A stretch of DNA of 64,000 bases from an uncultured Eubacteriales bacterium (GTDB lineage: Bacteria; Bacillota; Clostridia; Oscillospirales; Oscillospiraceae), in the NCBI GenBank assembly GCA_900316205.1, contig ONBX01000040.1, forward strand, positions 1-64,000. Reading direction: 5' to 3'. The position numbers were made by a program, and so were the translations under genes. Shown one piece after another: positions 32,592-41,199 of this stretch. Numbering within the stretch: position 1 is the first letter of the stretch; each line of letters opens with the position of its first letter. The notes beneath the pieces were generated by a model, which saw only the letters and a program-made list of their open reading frames with translations, made no database searches and was not told the DNA's origin.

Positions 32592-32629
32592 GAGGACTTC
32601 ACAAGAGTGAAAGTCCTCGGGGTGTTTTT
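32586..32629 (+). terminator. Strong intrinsic terminator after der-plsY
   Basis: CACCCCGAGGACTT (32586-32599), 11-nt loop, AAGTCCTCGGGGTG (32611-32624), then TTTTTG. A perfect 14-bp stem. Confidence 0.92.
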
Positions 32630-32851
32630 GACGCTGCATCCTATTGAAAAGCACCTGGTTTTCGATTATACTCAAAATGACCATACATCGAGGTCCGAGC
32701 GCTGTGCAGGCGATGAAACGCGAACAAGGGACCGCCCATGTTCCAGTTTTTTCGGGAAGCGTGAAACTTTTTCGTGCTGCCAGACGTTATTGTATTGGAC
32801 ACCGATCGGTCGAAACGATTATCGGGTTTGATTGAAGAGAGGTGAAACACT

Positions 32852-33547
32852 ATGAAAAAGGGGAAAAACCGACTCTGGATGGCATATATTTGTGGCACGC
32901 TCATTCTCGCTTTAGCAATAGTATTCGGCATTCTTCATTTTCATAAAAGAGATTTGAACGATCAATATTATCAAGATGAACGGCAGATTGAGAACACGAA
33001 TATTACTAGTTCTCCCATGAGCGATGAGGGGCTTAGCGAATTCTTAGATCAATACGGAAAACTCAATGGTGGACCAATCCCGGATTGGGCTATAATCCCA
33101 ACGAATGAGGAAAAGAAAGCTGCACAAAAGAATGAGATGATTGCCTTTTTCCAACAGCATCAAGAAGAGATGGAACAATTTTCCTTTCATATGAAGGCTA
33201 TGGAGGACCAAGACCCTGAGCATACATACCTTTTTGCAGTCAAAGAAAGCGCATTATATCGTTTTGATGGCGTTCATATCAAGGCACAGAAGAAGATTAC
33301 GGAACACCCAATTCTTTCCGAGGCTGCTTTTTTCGGACATGATGAGAGTTTTGATTGGGTTGCCTGGAGTTCAAACTGGTTTGAACGTGAGGCATGCACC
33401 TTCGTTGGTGAGGTATATGATGAGCATGGCAGACTGTATGCAGAACTGTTTCTGTTCTATAGTGAAGAAAAGCCTGTCACGAATGAATACCAGCCGGTAG
33501 AATCTCTTGGTGGAAACTGGTATTTTTATGTTGAATACAGGGAGTAG
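32852..33547 (+). CDS. AT-rich gene for a membrane-anchored protein of unknown function
   Basis: Not recognised. The 231-residue product has a positively charged start (MKKGKNRLWM), one hydrophobic helix at about 9-27, then a hydrophilic, glutamate-rich outside part (EEKKAAQKNEMIAFFQQHQE near 85-105) with many aromatic residues at the end. It is likely anchored facing outward. Its base composition and codon choice (AT-ending codons) are clearly unlike the neighbours, and it lies between direct repeats, so it was probably acquired by transfer. Confidence 0.75.
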   Translation: MKKGKNRLWMAYICGTLILALAIVFGILHFHKRDLNDQYYQDERQIENTNITSSPMSDEGLSEFLDQYGKLNGGPIPDWAIIPTNEEKKAAQKNEMIAFFQQHQEEMEQFSFHMKAMEDQDPEHTYLFAVKESALYRFDGVHIKAQKKITEHPILSEAAFFGHDESFDWVAWSSNWFEREACTFVGEVYDEHGRLYAELFLFYSEEKPVTNEYQPVESLGGNWYFYVEYRE

Positions 33548-33590
33548 TGGACAGGACGGGACAGAAGCCGGTCCCCTGTCCCATCTGACC

Positions 33591-33621
33591 CGGCACAATT
33601 GAATCCATAGCGCGACACCCC
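33591..33621. repeat. Right direct repeat flanking the AT-rich gene
   Basis: ACAATTGAATCCA core with the same flank type as 32561-32591 (CGGCACAATTGAATCC against TGGACAATTGAATCC). Confidence 0.65.
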
Positions 33622-34239
33622 CTTCCGGTTCCGTGCTGCGTACAGCCCGGAACCACCCCCCCAAAGGGGGAGGCAAGCACAAGTGGCCCCCTTCCCCCTG
33701 TGCTCAGGGAAAGCTTTATGCGGCACCCCGAGGGAGGAAAACGGCATCCCCGGGGAAATCCAAAAGGGGCTCGCAAGCCCCGTTTGGTCGTTTGAATGAG
33801 GGAGGGTCCAGGGAGGGGGAGAAAACGAAATCTTCCCCTCCCTGGTGTGGAGCAAAAGAAAGGGACACCCTCGTCGCGGGGCAAGATCCTTCGTCGGCTT
33901 CGCCTCCTCAGGATGACAGCGCTGCGCGCTGTTCGGGTCGTCGAGGACGCCGACCCCTACAAAAAGGCCTGCGTTTATGCGCATAGGCGGGGCGGCAACG
34001 ACGTTCCCGGACGAGCGCGTATCCCCCCGGCCCTCGCATGCTCGGGCCACCCCCCTTTAGGCAAGGGGGGCTTTGTTGCGGGCGGCCAATGGCCGTCCGT
34101 GCGGCAGAAAGATCGGCGCAAGAAAGACCTCATCCACCGCAAGCGGTCCCCCTTCCCGTGCGCGGGGAAGGCTTTGCGCCCCCCGCTCCACAAGTACCGC
34201 TCACTGCTTTCCGTTCCGGAACCTAAAAACTAAAAACTG
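33622..34239. other. Gene-free mosaic of palindromic repeats
   Basis: Contains CCCCCCCAAAGGGGGAGG, CCTTCCCCCTGTGCTCAGGG, CCCCTCCCTGG/CCAGGGAGGGG, a GAGGACGCCGACCCCTAC end and GGCGGCCAATGGCCGTCC. No open frame has a ribosome-binding site or family likeness. The right end merges with CTAAAAA heptads at 34222-34245. Confidence 0.65.
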
Positions 34240-34291
34240 AATAAACCGAAAGCCTGTGAAAACGCTCGTTTTCACAGGCTTTCGGTTTATT
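34240..34291 (-). terminator. 24-bp perfect hairpin over the ricT stop codon
   Basis: AATAAACCGAAAGCC... (34240-34263) pairs perfectly with 34268-34291, with a 4-nt loop. The TAA of ricT (34289-34287) lies inside the stem. On the minus strand the stem is followed by TTCAGTTTTTAGTTTTTAGG, a U-rich heptad tract, so it could act as the terminator of holB-ricT. Confidence 0.75.
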
Positions 34292-35645
34292 CTGCCTTCT
34301 CCCCGGGGGCCTTGGGTTTGCGGGGTCTGCGGCGGCGGCTGCCGCTGCGGTGCTGACCTTCGGCCTTGGGGCTCTGCTCCGGCTTCTCCCGCTTTTCGGT
34401 TTCCGGCTTTTCCTGGGGGGCCTTGTTCTCGGCCTTCACCGCCTTCACATGGCTGTGACGGCGGCCGGAATTGCTCTTGCGGTTTTCCTGGGGTTTGGCC
34501 TCTTTTTCCGCCTCGGCGGGCTTTTCCTGCTTCGGCTTCGGCTGCTTCTGGGGCTTTTTGCTCTGCTCGCTCTTTTTAAGCTCAGGCTTCTTCTCCGGCT
34601 GGGCGTCCCTGGGCTGCTCGGGCTGCTCGCCCCGGCTCCTCCGTCCGCCTCTGCGGCGGCTGCGCCGGCCCTCCTCCGGGATCTGGGCAGCCTCGGCGGG
34701 CGTTTCCGTCTCCTGGGGCTCCGCCGCCACCATGGCGGGGATGTTCCACTCATCCTCAGCCGGCTCCTGGGCTTCCGGTTCCTCGGGCACGTAGTTCAGC
34801 ACATGGGGCGGCTCCTCCCCGTCCCGGGGTCTGCCGCCGGGCACGGCGGCCAGCTCGTTGGCCTTGTAGACATGCAGGGTGTCGTCCTTATCCTGGTCCA
34901 GCTTCACCTTCACGGTCTGGCGGAGGAGATTCACCTGGGCGGCGGTGCCGTAGCCGTCGATGGTCTCCACAAAGGCGCCCTGCTTGGGCACCTTCTTGAT
35001 GAGATCCTCATAGGCGTCCTGCTCATAGCGCAGACAGCACATCAGGCGGCCGCAGCTGCCGGAGATCTTGGTGGGGTTGAGAGACAGGGACTGGACCTTG
35101 GCCATCTTGGTGGACACGGGCTGGAAATCATCCAGAAACTGACTGCAGCAGAAGGGGCGGCCGCAGATGCCGATGCCGCCGATCATCTTGGCTTCGTCCC
35201 TTACGCCGATCTGGCGCAGCTCGATGCGGTTGCGGAAGATGCCGGCCAGGTCCTTCACCAGCTCCCGGAAGTCCACCCGCCCGTCGGCGGTGAAAAAGAA
35301 CATGGTCTTGTTCCCCTCGAAGTTGCACTCCACGTCCACCAGCTTCATCTCCAGGCCGTGCTCGGCGATCTTCTGCTGGCAGATCTGGAAGGCCTCCTTC
35401 TCCCGCTTCTTGTTCAGCTCCTCGATCCGGAGATCATCGGCGGTGGCGATGCGGGCCACGGGGCGCAGGGGCTGCACCACGGCGGTCTCCTCCACCCAAT
35501 GGTTGCCCCGGCTGCACTCGGCGATCTCCAGGCCCTTGGCCGTCTCCACGATGACCTTGACGCCGGTGGCGATCTCCATGCCGTTGGGGGCGAAGGAATA
35601 GCTCTTGCCCCGGTTCTTAAAACGAATACTGACGATTTCGATCAA
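34287..35645 (-). CDS. ricT: PSP1-domain protein RicT (YaaT) with long disordered tail
   Basis: RicT binds RicA and RicF with iron-sulfur clusters; in Bacillus the complex controls RNA processing by RNase Y and affects sporulation and competence. The PSP1 domain is clear (GGIGICGRPFCCSQFLDDFQ with the C-x4-CC cysteines, then SGSCGRLMCCLRYE). Translation starts at TTG, judged by GAGGAG 7 nt upstream and its position 2 nt after the holB stop. The family is about 270-300 residues; this one has 452 because of a Pro/Glu/Lys/Arg-rich tail from about residue 285 with RRSRRRGGRRSR and many KPEQ-like units. Confidence 0.9.
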   Translation of the reverse strand: MIEIVSIRFKNRGKSYSFAPNGMEIATGVKVIVETAKGLEIAECSRGNHWVEETAVVQPLRPVARIATADDLRIEELNKKREKEAFQICQQKIAEHGLEMKLVDVECNFEGNKTMFFFTADGRVDFRELVKDLAGIFRNRIELRQIGVRDEAKMIGGIGICGRPFCCSQFLDDFQPVSTKMAKVQSLSLNPTKISGSCGRLMCCLRYEQDAYEDLIKKVPKQGAFVETIDGYGTAAQVNLLRQTVKVKLDQDKDDTLHVYKANELAAVPGGRPRDGEEPPHVLNYVPEEPEAQEPAEDEWNIPAMVAAEPQETETPAEAAQIPEEGRRSRRRGGRRSRGEQPEQPRDAQPEKKPELKKSEQSKKPQKQPKPKQEKPAEAEKEAKPQENRKSNSGRRHSHVKAVKAENKAPQEKPETEKREKPEQSPKAEGQHRSGSRRRRPRKPKAPGEKAE

Positions 35646-35647
35646 TG

Positions 35648-36451
35648 TTATACTCCTCTTTCGGCGATGGCGTCCACCGCCAGCAATCCAAATAATTGTT
35701 TCACGCCTGTGTTGACCCGCAGCATCTTCCGGCAGCGCTCCAGCAGGGCGTGCAGCGCGAGAAGCTGAGCCGGGCTCATGCCCTCGCCGCCGGTGCGGCC
35801 GGTAAGCCGGTCCACCGTGCAGGCACAGGCGCAGTCCAGAAAGCTTGCCATGCTCCGGGTGTCCATGTCCTCGTTTCGGGCGCACCAGCGCAGCAGCTCC
35901 GCCCGGTCGCCCCGGGCGACCTGCCGGAGGAATTCCTCCGCCAGGGCCTTGCTCTCCGGGTCAAGGGCCGTTTCGCCGCCGAAGCGGCTCCACACGGCGC
36001 AGCGGGAGCGCACCGTGGGCAGCAGCAGGGCCGGGTTCTGGGCGCAGAGGATGAAGTACACGCCTCTCGGCGGCTCCTCCAGCAGCTTCAGCGCCGCGTT
36101 CTGGGCGGCGATGTTCATGGTGTCCGCATCCTCGATGAGGTAGACCTTCCGTTCGCTCTCGTTGGGCAGCACCGGCGCGTCCGCCGCCATGCGGCGCACC
36201 GTGTCCACGGGGATCTCCTTCTTGGGCCGTCCCTTGTCGTCCTCGGGCCGTTTCACACGGATGACGTCCGGGTGGATGCCCTCCCGCGCCTTCCGGCAGG
36301 CCCGGCAGACGCCGCAGGGCACCGGGCCGGAGGCCTGGCACACCAGGGCCGCGGCCATGTCCAGCGCCAGGGCCAGGCATTCTTCCCGGTCGGGAGCGGT
36401 GACGATGGTGGCGTGGGCGATCCGGTCCACGGAATCGAACTGCTGCGCCAT
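35648..36451 (-). CDS. holB: DNA polymerase III delta-prime subunit
   Basis: Part of the clamp loader at the replication fork. The 267-residue product has the zinc cluster CGVCRACRKAREGIHPD near 55-72 and the conserved LLEEPPRGVYFILCA and PTVRSRC (SRC motif) segments. The N-terminus is short and lacks a Walker A lysine, as delta-prime does. GGAGG lies 8 nt before the ATG. The holB-ricT pair is typical of Firmicutes. Confidence 0.92.
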   Translation of the reverse strand: MAQQFDSVDRIAHATIVTAPDREECLALALDMAAALVCQASGPVPCGVCRACRKAREGIHPDVIRVKRPEDDKGRPKKEIPVDTVRRMAADAPVLPNESERKVYLIEDADTMNIAAQNAALKLLEEPPRGVYFILCAQNPALLLPTVRSRCAVWSRFGGETALDPESKALAEEFLRQVARGDRAELLRWCARNEDMDTRSMASFLDCACACTVDRLTGRTGGEGMSPAQLLALHALLERCRKMLRVNTGVKQLFGLLAVDAIAERGV

Positions 36452-36557
36452 CGTTATCCCCTCCTTTCCTAACCGTATTATTTTACAATTTAATTTTCCC
36501 CGCGTCAATCAAAAAAACTTTCCTTTTCCGATTTCCTTCCCTTTTCTCTCTTTCTTC

Positions 36558-36586
36558 TTGTGTTTTTCGCCGCTTCCTGATACAAT
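36558..36586 (+). promoter_or_regulatory. Sigma-A promoter of the CotH-like gene
   Basis: TTGTGT (36558-36563), 17-nt spacer, TACAAT (36581-36586). It lies in an AT-rich patch between the divergent holB and cotH-like genes. Confidence 0.6.
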
Positions 36587-36660
36587 AATTAAATTAGAAA
36601 GAAACGCTTTGCCCGTGCTTTCGCCGGGTTTCCCATTTTTCCTTTTACTTGGAGAATGCC

Positions 36661-39165
36661 ATGAAAAAGCTGCTGCTGATCGTATGTATCATCGTCCTCG
36701 CCCTGTTCGGCTTTGTGGCCAACAACGTGGTGGACCTTCCTGCCGATACGCCCGCTGCCGCCGATACGCCCGCTGCCGCTGGGACGCAGGAAGAGGCAGC
36801 CTCCACCCAGACCTCCGATCGTGAGAAGCAAAGCTCCTGGCTGTCGTGGCTGACGGATGCGCCCGCGGAGAAGGAGGAGCAGGACTCCGCCGGGCCCGAG
36901 CAGCCCTCCGCCGAGTATGCCGATCTCCTGCAGATCTCGGAGCTCATGGCAAAGAACAAGGCCGCCGTGGCCGATGCCTCCGGGCGCTTCTTTGACTGGG
37001 CAGAGCTGGAGAACATCTCCGACAAGACCGTCTCCCTCTCCGGCTGGTCCCTGACGGACCGGGAAAATCAGGCTCGCTGGAGCTTTTCCGAAGGGGAGCT
37101 TGCCCCCGGCGAGCGCACCGTGGTCTTTTTCGACGGGGCCACCGGCCCCTCCTTCTCCCTCTCCCGGGACGAGACGCTCTATCTTCTCTCCCCCGAGGGC
37201 GCCCTGCGGGATCTGGCGCTCTGCTCCTCGGATCGGGCGGACTGCAGCCTGATCCGGAGCCCCGACGGCAGCTTTACCGAGACGCCCTGGATCAGCCCGG
37301 GGCTGGAAAACGGCAGCGCGGGCTACGAGAAATGGTGCCTCAGCCAAAGCGCCGGGCAGAGTCTGGTGATCAACGAGGCCTGCGTCTATAACCGCCGCTT
37401 CGTGGCTCAGGGCAACTGGGACGCCTGCGACTGGGTGGAGATCAAAAACATCTCCGTGAACACTCTCGCGCTGGGCGGCTGCAGCCTCTCCGACAAGGCG
37501 GACGAGAGTCGCTGGACCTTCCCCGAGGGCATGACCCTGGCTCCGGGGGAACTGCTCATCCTCTGCTGCCACAACGACGAGGAGGAGGGCAGCATCGGTA
37601 CCGCCCTGAACACGGGCTTCGACCTCAGCGCCGCCGGGGAGCAGCTCTATCTGCGCAATGCCTCCGGTGAGCTGCTGGACTACGTTGCCCTGCACGACAT
37701 TCCCTTAGGCTGCAGCATGGGCAGGCTGGAGGGGCAGCCCGGCTTCTTCTACTTTGCCCAGCGTACCCCCGGCACCGAAAACGGCGAGGGCTGCCGCCGG
37801 GTCACCGATGCGCCGCTCACCGCGGAGCCCGATGGGGTCTACAACGACGTGGGCTCCGTCACGGTGACGCTGCTTTCTCCCGGCGAGATCCACTACACTC
37901 TGGACGGCAGCGTACCCACCCTGGACTCCCCGGTCTACACCGAGCCGCTGACGCTGCGCAGCACCGGCGTTGTACGCACCCTGGCCAGGGAGGAGAGCGC
38001 GCTGCCCAGCCCCGTCGCCACCTACAGCTATGTGATCAACGAAAATCACACCCTGCCGGTGATGAGCCTGGTGGTGGACAGCATGGAGGATTTCAACAAC
38101 ATCTGGTACAACAAGGTCAAGCACCAGGATGTCTCCGCGAACCTGGCCCTCTATGACGGGGAGCACAGCTTTAACCGCGCCTGCGCCCTGAGCATGAAGG
38201 GCTATACCAGTCTGGACCTGCCCAAGAAGAGCATGGGCGTCAGCTTCAAGGGACGCTACGGCGGCAACCTGGAGGCCAACGTCTTCGATAACGGCGTGAC
38301 CGAATTCTCCTCCCTGGCCATCCGCGGCGGGCAGGACTACACCTTCTCCATCTTCCGCAACGAGCTCTTCCAGCGCCTGTGTGAGGAGGCGGGAGACGCC
38401 TGCCTGACCCAGGCCAGCAAATACTGCATCCTCTATGTGAACGGCCGCTACTTCGGCATCTACTGCCTGAAGGAGGACTTCTCCGATCAGTATTACGCCT
38501 CCCACGCCGGCGTCAGTGCAGGCAGCGTAGTGGGCAACAAGTGCCCTGTCAGCCTGGATTCGGAATTTCACAACGAGGTGCTGTCCTTCATCTACAAAAA
38601 CGACCTGAGCGTGGAGGAGAATTACCAGTACGTCAGCGAGCATGTGGATCTGGACAGCCTCATCGACTGGTTCCTGCTGGAGAGCTACTGCGCCAACACG
38701 GACATCCAGGGCAACACCCGCATGTACCGCTCCCCCGAAAACGGCAACAAATGGCAGTTCTGCTTCTACGATCTGGACTGGGGCTTCTGGTACGCCAAGA
38801 GCGACTTTACCATCATCATGAACGAGATCGGCAACGCCGGCAACCAGATGCCGCCGCTGATCAAGAACCTGCTGAAAAACCACAGCTTCCGTGAGCGGGT
38901 GCTGAAACGCTTCGCGGAGCTGAACAGGACCGTCCTCTCCAATGAGCATGTCCTCGCCCTTATCGACGAGTACCAGGCCCTTCTGGAGCCGGAGGTCCCC
39001 CGGGAGCGGGAGCGCTGGTATCTGAAGGCCGACCAGTGGTATGTCCGGGTGGACGAGCTGCGCCACTTTATCACGGACAACAACTGGGAGATGCACAACA
39101 TCGGCAACATCTGCTATTTCCTGAACGTGGGCGACATGGAGCGCCAGCAGATCTTCGGGCGCTGA
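36661..39165 (+). CDS. Secreted CotH-kinase family protein with two lamin-tail domains
   Basis: Extracellular, anchored by an N-terminal helix (LLLIVCIIVLALFGFVANNV); there is no lipobox. After a low-complexity linker come lamin-tail-like domains at about 85-200 (DWAELENISDKTVSLSGWSL) and 245-355 (DWVEIKNISVNTLALGGCSL). A chitobiase-like module (EIHYTLDGSVPT, about 400-450) follows. The CotH kinase fold occupies about 460-800, with CFYDLDWGFW carrying the catalytic aspartates. CotH-type kinases phosphorylate spore-coat or surface proteins; the target here is unknown. The start at 36661 has TTGGAG 6 nt before it. 834 residues. Confidence 0.88.
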   Translation: MKKLLLIVCIIVLALFGFVANNVVDLPADTPAAADTPAAAGTQEEAASTQTSDREKQSSWLSWLTDAPAEKEEQDSAGPEQPSAEYADLLQISELMAKNKAAVADASGRFFDWAELENISDKTVSLSGWSLTDRENQARWSFSEGELAPGERTVVFFDGATGPSFSLSRDETLYLLSPEGALRDLALCSSDRADCSLIRSPDGSFTETPWISPGLENGSAGYEKWCLSQSAGQSLVINEACVYNRRFVAQGNWDACDWVEIKNISVNTLALGGCSLSDKADESRWTFPEGMTLAPGELLILCCHNDEEEGSIGTALNTGFDLSAAGEQLYLRNASGELLDYVALHDIPLGCSMGRLEGQPGFFYFAQRTPGTENGEGCRRVTDAPLTAEPDGVYNDVGSVTVTLLSPGEIHYTLDGSVPTLDSPVYTEPLTLRSTGVVRTLAREESALPSPVATYSYVINENHTLPVMSLVVDSMEDFNNIWYNKVKHQDVSANLALYDGEHSFNRACALSMKGYTSLDLPKKSMGVSFKGRYGGNLEANVFDNGVTEFSSLAIRGGQDYTFSIFRNELFQRLCEEAGDACLTQASKYCILYVNGRYFGIYCLKEDFSDQYYASHAGVSAGSVVGNKCPVSLDSEFHNEVLSFIYKNDLSVEENYQYVSEHVDLDSLIDWFLLESYCANTDIQGNTRMYRSPENGNKWQFCFYDLDWGFWYAKSDFTIIMNEIGNAGNQMPPLIKNLLKNHSFRERVLKRFAELNRTVLSNEHVLALIDEYQALLEPEVPRERERWYLKADQWYVRVDELRHFITDNNWEMHNIGNICYFLNVGDMERQQIFGR

Positions 39166-39223
39166 GCATTTTCATCCTTTCCCCCTGTTTAATACGTTTT
39201 GAATAAAAAAGGAGGTTATTGTC

Positions 39224-39937
39224 ATGAAGAAAGTCGGAGGCGCGATCCTTCGTGCCATCATCGCCATTCTGCTGGTTGGCGGCATCGGGTTTCTGGTCAC
39301 CAACGGGACGCGCCTGATCAATGAGAACAACTCCATGCAGAAGGAGGCCAAGATCACCCTGGAGGACTATCTCAGCTCCGGTCAGGATCTCCCCGTGGGA
39401 GAATTCGTGAGCTATGAGGCCCGCTGGGTGCTGGGACCCTTCGCCACAGAGACGAAAACCAGCACCACCAACGGCATCTCCGCCACTGCCAGCGAACTGT
39501 CCTATTACTATCTGATCCTGGAAGAGGGCGATGGGCTCTCCCTGATGGCCTTGGAGGTGGAAAACGCCCAGGATAACCAGACCTTGGAGCGGATGAGCGA
39601 CTGGCTGGCAGGCGTGGACGGCTTCCCCTACGGCGGCGAGACTCTGAAAGTCCAGGGAAAGCTGGAGGAGATGAAGGACGCCGAGCTGCGCCGCTACTTC
39701 AGCGAAGACCTGCAGGAGATTTTCGGCCTCTCCCCCAATGACCCTGCTGTGCGCTATCTGGTCCTGGACACCACCGAGGGACGGGACGGGATCTTCCTGA
39801 TCATAGCCGCTGTGGCGGTGGCTGCGCTGCTGGTCGTTGTGATCGTCAAGAAGGCAAAGAAAAAGGCCCCGGCCCCTGTGGCCGCAGCCCCCGCGGCGCA
39901 GGACGCGCCGCGGCCCTACGATCCCGAGATCCGCTGA
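39224..39937 (+). CDS. Membrane protein of unknown function
   Basis: Not recognised. 237 residues with a helix at about 5-26 (AILRAIIAILLVGGIGFLV), an outer domain of about 160 residues (YEARWVLGPF, SYYYLILEEGDG) and a second helix at about 192-211 (IFLIIAAVAVAALLVVVIV), then a Lys- and Ala/Pro-rich tail. The ends should be inside the cell and the middle outside. AAAAAAGGAGG lies 8 nt before the ATG, 58 nt after the cotH-like gene, so the two may form one unit. Confidence 0.72.
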   Translation: MKKVGGAILRAIIAILLVGGIGFLVTNGTRLINENNSMQKEAKITLEDYLSSGQDLPVGEFVSYEARWVLGPFATETKTSTTNGISATASELSYYYLILEEGDGLSLMALEVENAQDNQTLERMSDWLAGVDGFPYGGETLKVQGKLEEMKDAELRRYFSEDLQEIFGLSPNDPAVRYLVLDTTEGRDGIFLIIAAVAVAALLVVVIVKKAKKKAPAPVAAAPAAQDAPRPYDPEIR

Positions 39938-40017
39938 CAGCTTGGCCCGGCATGGGCCCTTGCAGGGGCCGAGGCTCTCGGCGGCCCGATGCCTTCCCCG
40001 CGCACGGGGGAAAGAAG

Positions 40018-40120
40018 CCCTCGCGCTGCCTGTGGCAGAAAAAGCGAGGGCTCCTTTTCCGCAGCGGTCAAAAACTGCAAGGATCAGCGTAAGCCCGCAG
40101 TCGTTTTCGGGCACCGCAAG
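40018..40120. repeat. Composite hairpin element (GCGTAAGCCCG type)
   Basis: CCCTCGCGCTGCC-tg-GGCAG...GCGAGGG is followed by CCGCAGCGGTC, GGATCAGCGTAAGCCCG and TTCGGGCACCGCAAGG. The same order is found at 61609-61737, and the second half again near 61930-61990. Confidence 0.65.
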
Positions 40121-40194
40121 GTGGACAGGTGGCGCGAAGCGCCGGATGAGGTCCCTGCGAAGCAGCATGTTTCCTTTCCCTGCAAGAAAACCGA

Positions 40195-40288
40195 TGGGCG
40201 AATCCGCATCATTGCCATGGCGCGGATTCGCCCAACATTTCTGTTGCTCAGGGCTCGTTTTGCCGGGCGCATCGTGATGCGCCCCTAC
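40195..40288. mobile_element. GTAGGGG-type hairpin element
   Basis: Hairpin TGGGCGAATCCGC (40195-40207) with GCGGATTCGCCCA (40222-40234), then GGGCGCATCGTGATGCGCCC and CTAC at 40288. The core GGCGAATCCGC resembles that of the other copies. Confidence 0.65.
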
Positions 40289-40350
40289 AGCGGGACGGGA
40301 AACGCGCAGGGCCTACCTCCTCCGCTTTTACCGCGCCTCCCTCAAACAAC

Positions 40351-40575
40351 AAAAAAAGAAGGTGCTGTCTCAAAATGCGGTAAGGCGGAAAAAGTAGGGG
40401 CGGCTATCAGCCGCCCGGCAGCGCTGGTTTGAAGTAGCACAAAAATGTGAGGCGCATTTGTACTTTCCTGCGAATGCGCCTCACATTTCTATCTTTTTGA
40501 CATATTACCGCGCGGGCGGCTGGTAGCCGCCCCTACGTTCATTTATGGACTTTTGAGACAGCCCCTTCTTTTTTG
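40351..40575. mobile_element. Composite MITE-like element, copy 1
   Basis: Outer inverted ends GAAGGTGCTGTCTCAAAA (40358-40375) and TTTTGAGACAGCCCCTTC (40551-40568), flanked by A and T runs. Inside is a GTAGGGG element (40394-40536) with the hairpin AAATGTGAGGCGCATTTG... closing GCGCCTCACATTT. The copy at 51298-51530 is the reverse complement, with a few substitutions and a longer hairpin flank. GCTGTCTCAAAA-type ends are typical of insertion-sequence termini; no transposase is inside. Confidence 0.8.
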
Positions 40576-40589
40576 CACTTACCTGGCGA

Positions 40590-41120
40590 TCACTCGTCCT
40601 CGGGTCCCTCGTCCTCATCGCCCAGGTCGAACTCCAGCTCTTCGCCGCAGTTGGGGCAGCGGATGGAGCCCTTGGCCAGGGTCTCCTCGTCGAAGGTGAT
40701 GACCTCTCCGCAGGAGGGGCAGGTGGCGTCATAGAGGACGCCGTCGATCTCCAGCTCCTCGTCCTCGTCGCTCTCTTCGGCCACGTCGTCCAGATCCTCG
40801 TCCTTGGCGAAGTTCAGGTCATAGATCTTGTCCGGATTCTCTTCCTCGTCCTCGTCAAAGAACTCGTCCTCATCGTCCCAGCTGTGGTCGGGCACGTTGT
40901 AGGCGTCCACCATCTCTTCCAGATAGCTCAGATCCTCGCACATCTCGTCCAGGGTGTCTGCAAAGTCCAGACTGCCGGACTGGAGGTCCTCGATCTCATG
41001 AGCCATGTCGGACAGCAAGTCGGTCAGCGCCCCCCAGAGCTTTCCCTCCCGGGAATCGGGCTCCACGCCCAGTCCTGCGGTCAGTCCCTTCAGATAAGCA
41101 GCTTTTTCCACGATCGTCAT
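40590..41120 (-). CDS. CD1247-like acidic protein with zinc ribbon
   Basis: Family described by a CD1247 N-terminal domain in Clostridia; function unknown. Residues 1-70 are helical (MTIVEKAAYLKGLTAGLGVE, LWGALTDLLSDMAHEIEDLQ). The middle is very acidic (DDEDEFFDEDEEENPD) and the end has a zinc ribbon, CPSCGEVITF and CPNCGEELEF, near 134-165. 176 residues. It lies downstream of efp and pepP on the same strand, an arrangement I recall from related Clostridia. Confidence 0.8.
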   Translation of the reverse strand: MTIVEKAAYLKGLTAGLGVEPDSREGKLWGALTDLLSDMAHEIEDLQSGSLDFADTLDEMCEDLSYLEEMVDAYNVPDHSWDDEDEFFDEDEEENPDKIYDLNFAKDEDLDDVAEESDEDEELEIDGVLYDATCPSCGEVITFDEETLAKGSIRCPNCGEELEFDLGDEDEGPEDE

Positions 41121-41199
41121 GATGAAAACCTCCCATCAATAATTTGAAAAAAGGGGGTAAGCTTTATGACTTCCCCCCTGATTCTTCCTGATTTTATGC

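Larger units (their letters stand above)
32490..32851. other. Spacer before the AT-rich gene
   Basis: Holds the heptads, a GGGACGTCCC palindrome, the left direct repeat (32561-32591) and a strong terminator. From about 32630 the sequence becomes AT-richer. GAGAGGTG, a ribosome-binding site, lies about 8 nt before the ATG at 32852. I see no further gene. Confidence 0.65.
39938..40589. other. Gene-free stretch with three repeat elements
   Basis: Contains a composite element (40018-40120), a hairpin element with GCGCATCGTGATGCGC end (40195-40288) and the large composite mobile element (40351-40575). No ORF here is convincing. Confidence 0.7.
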
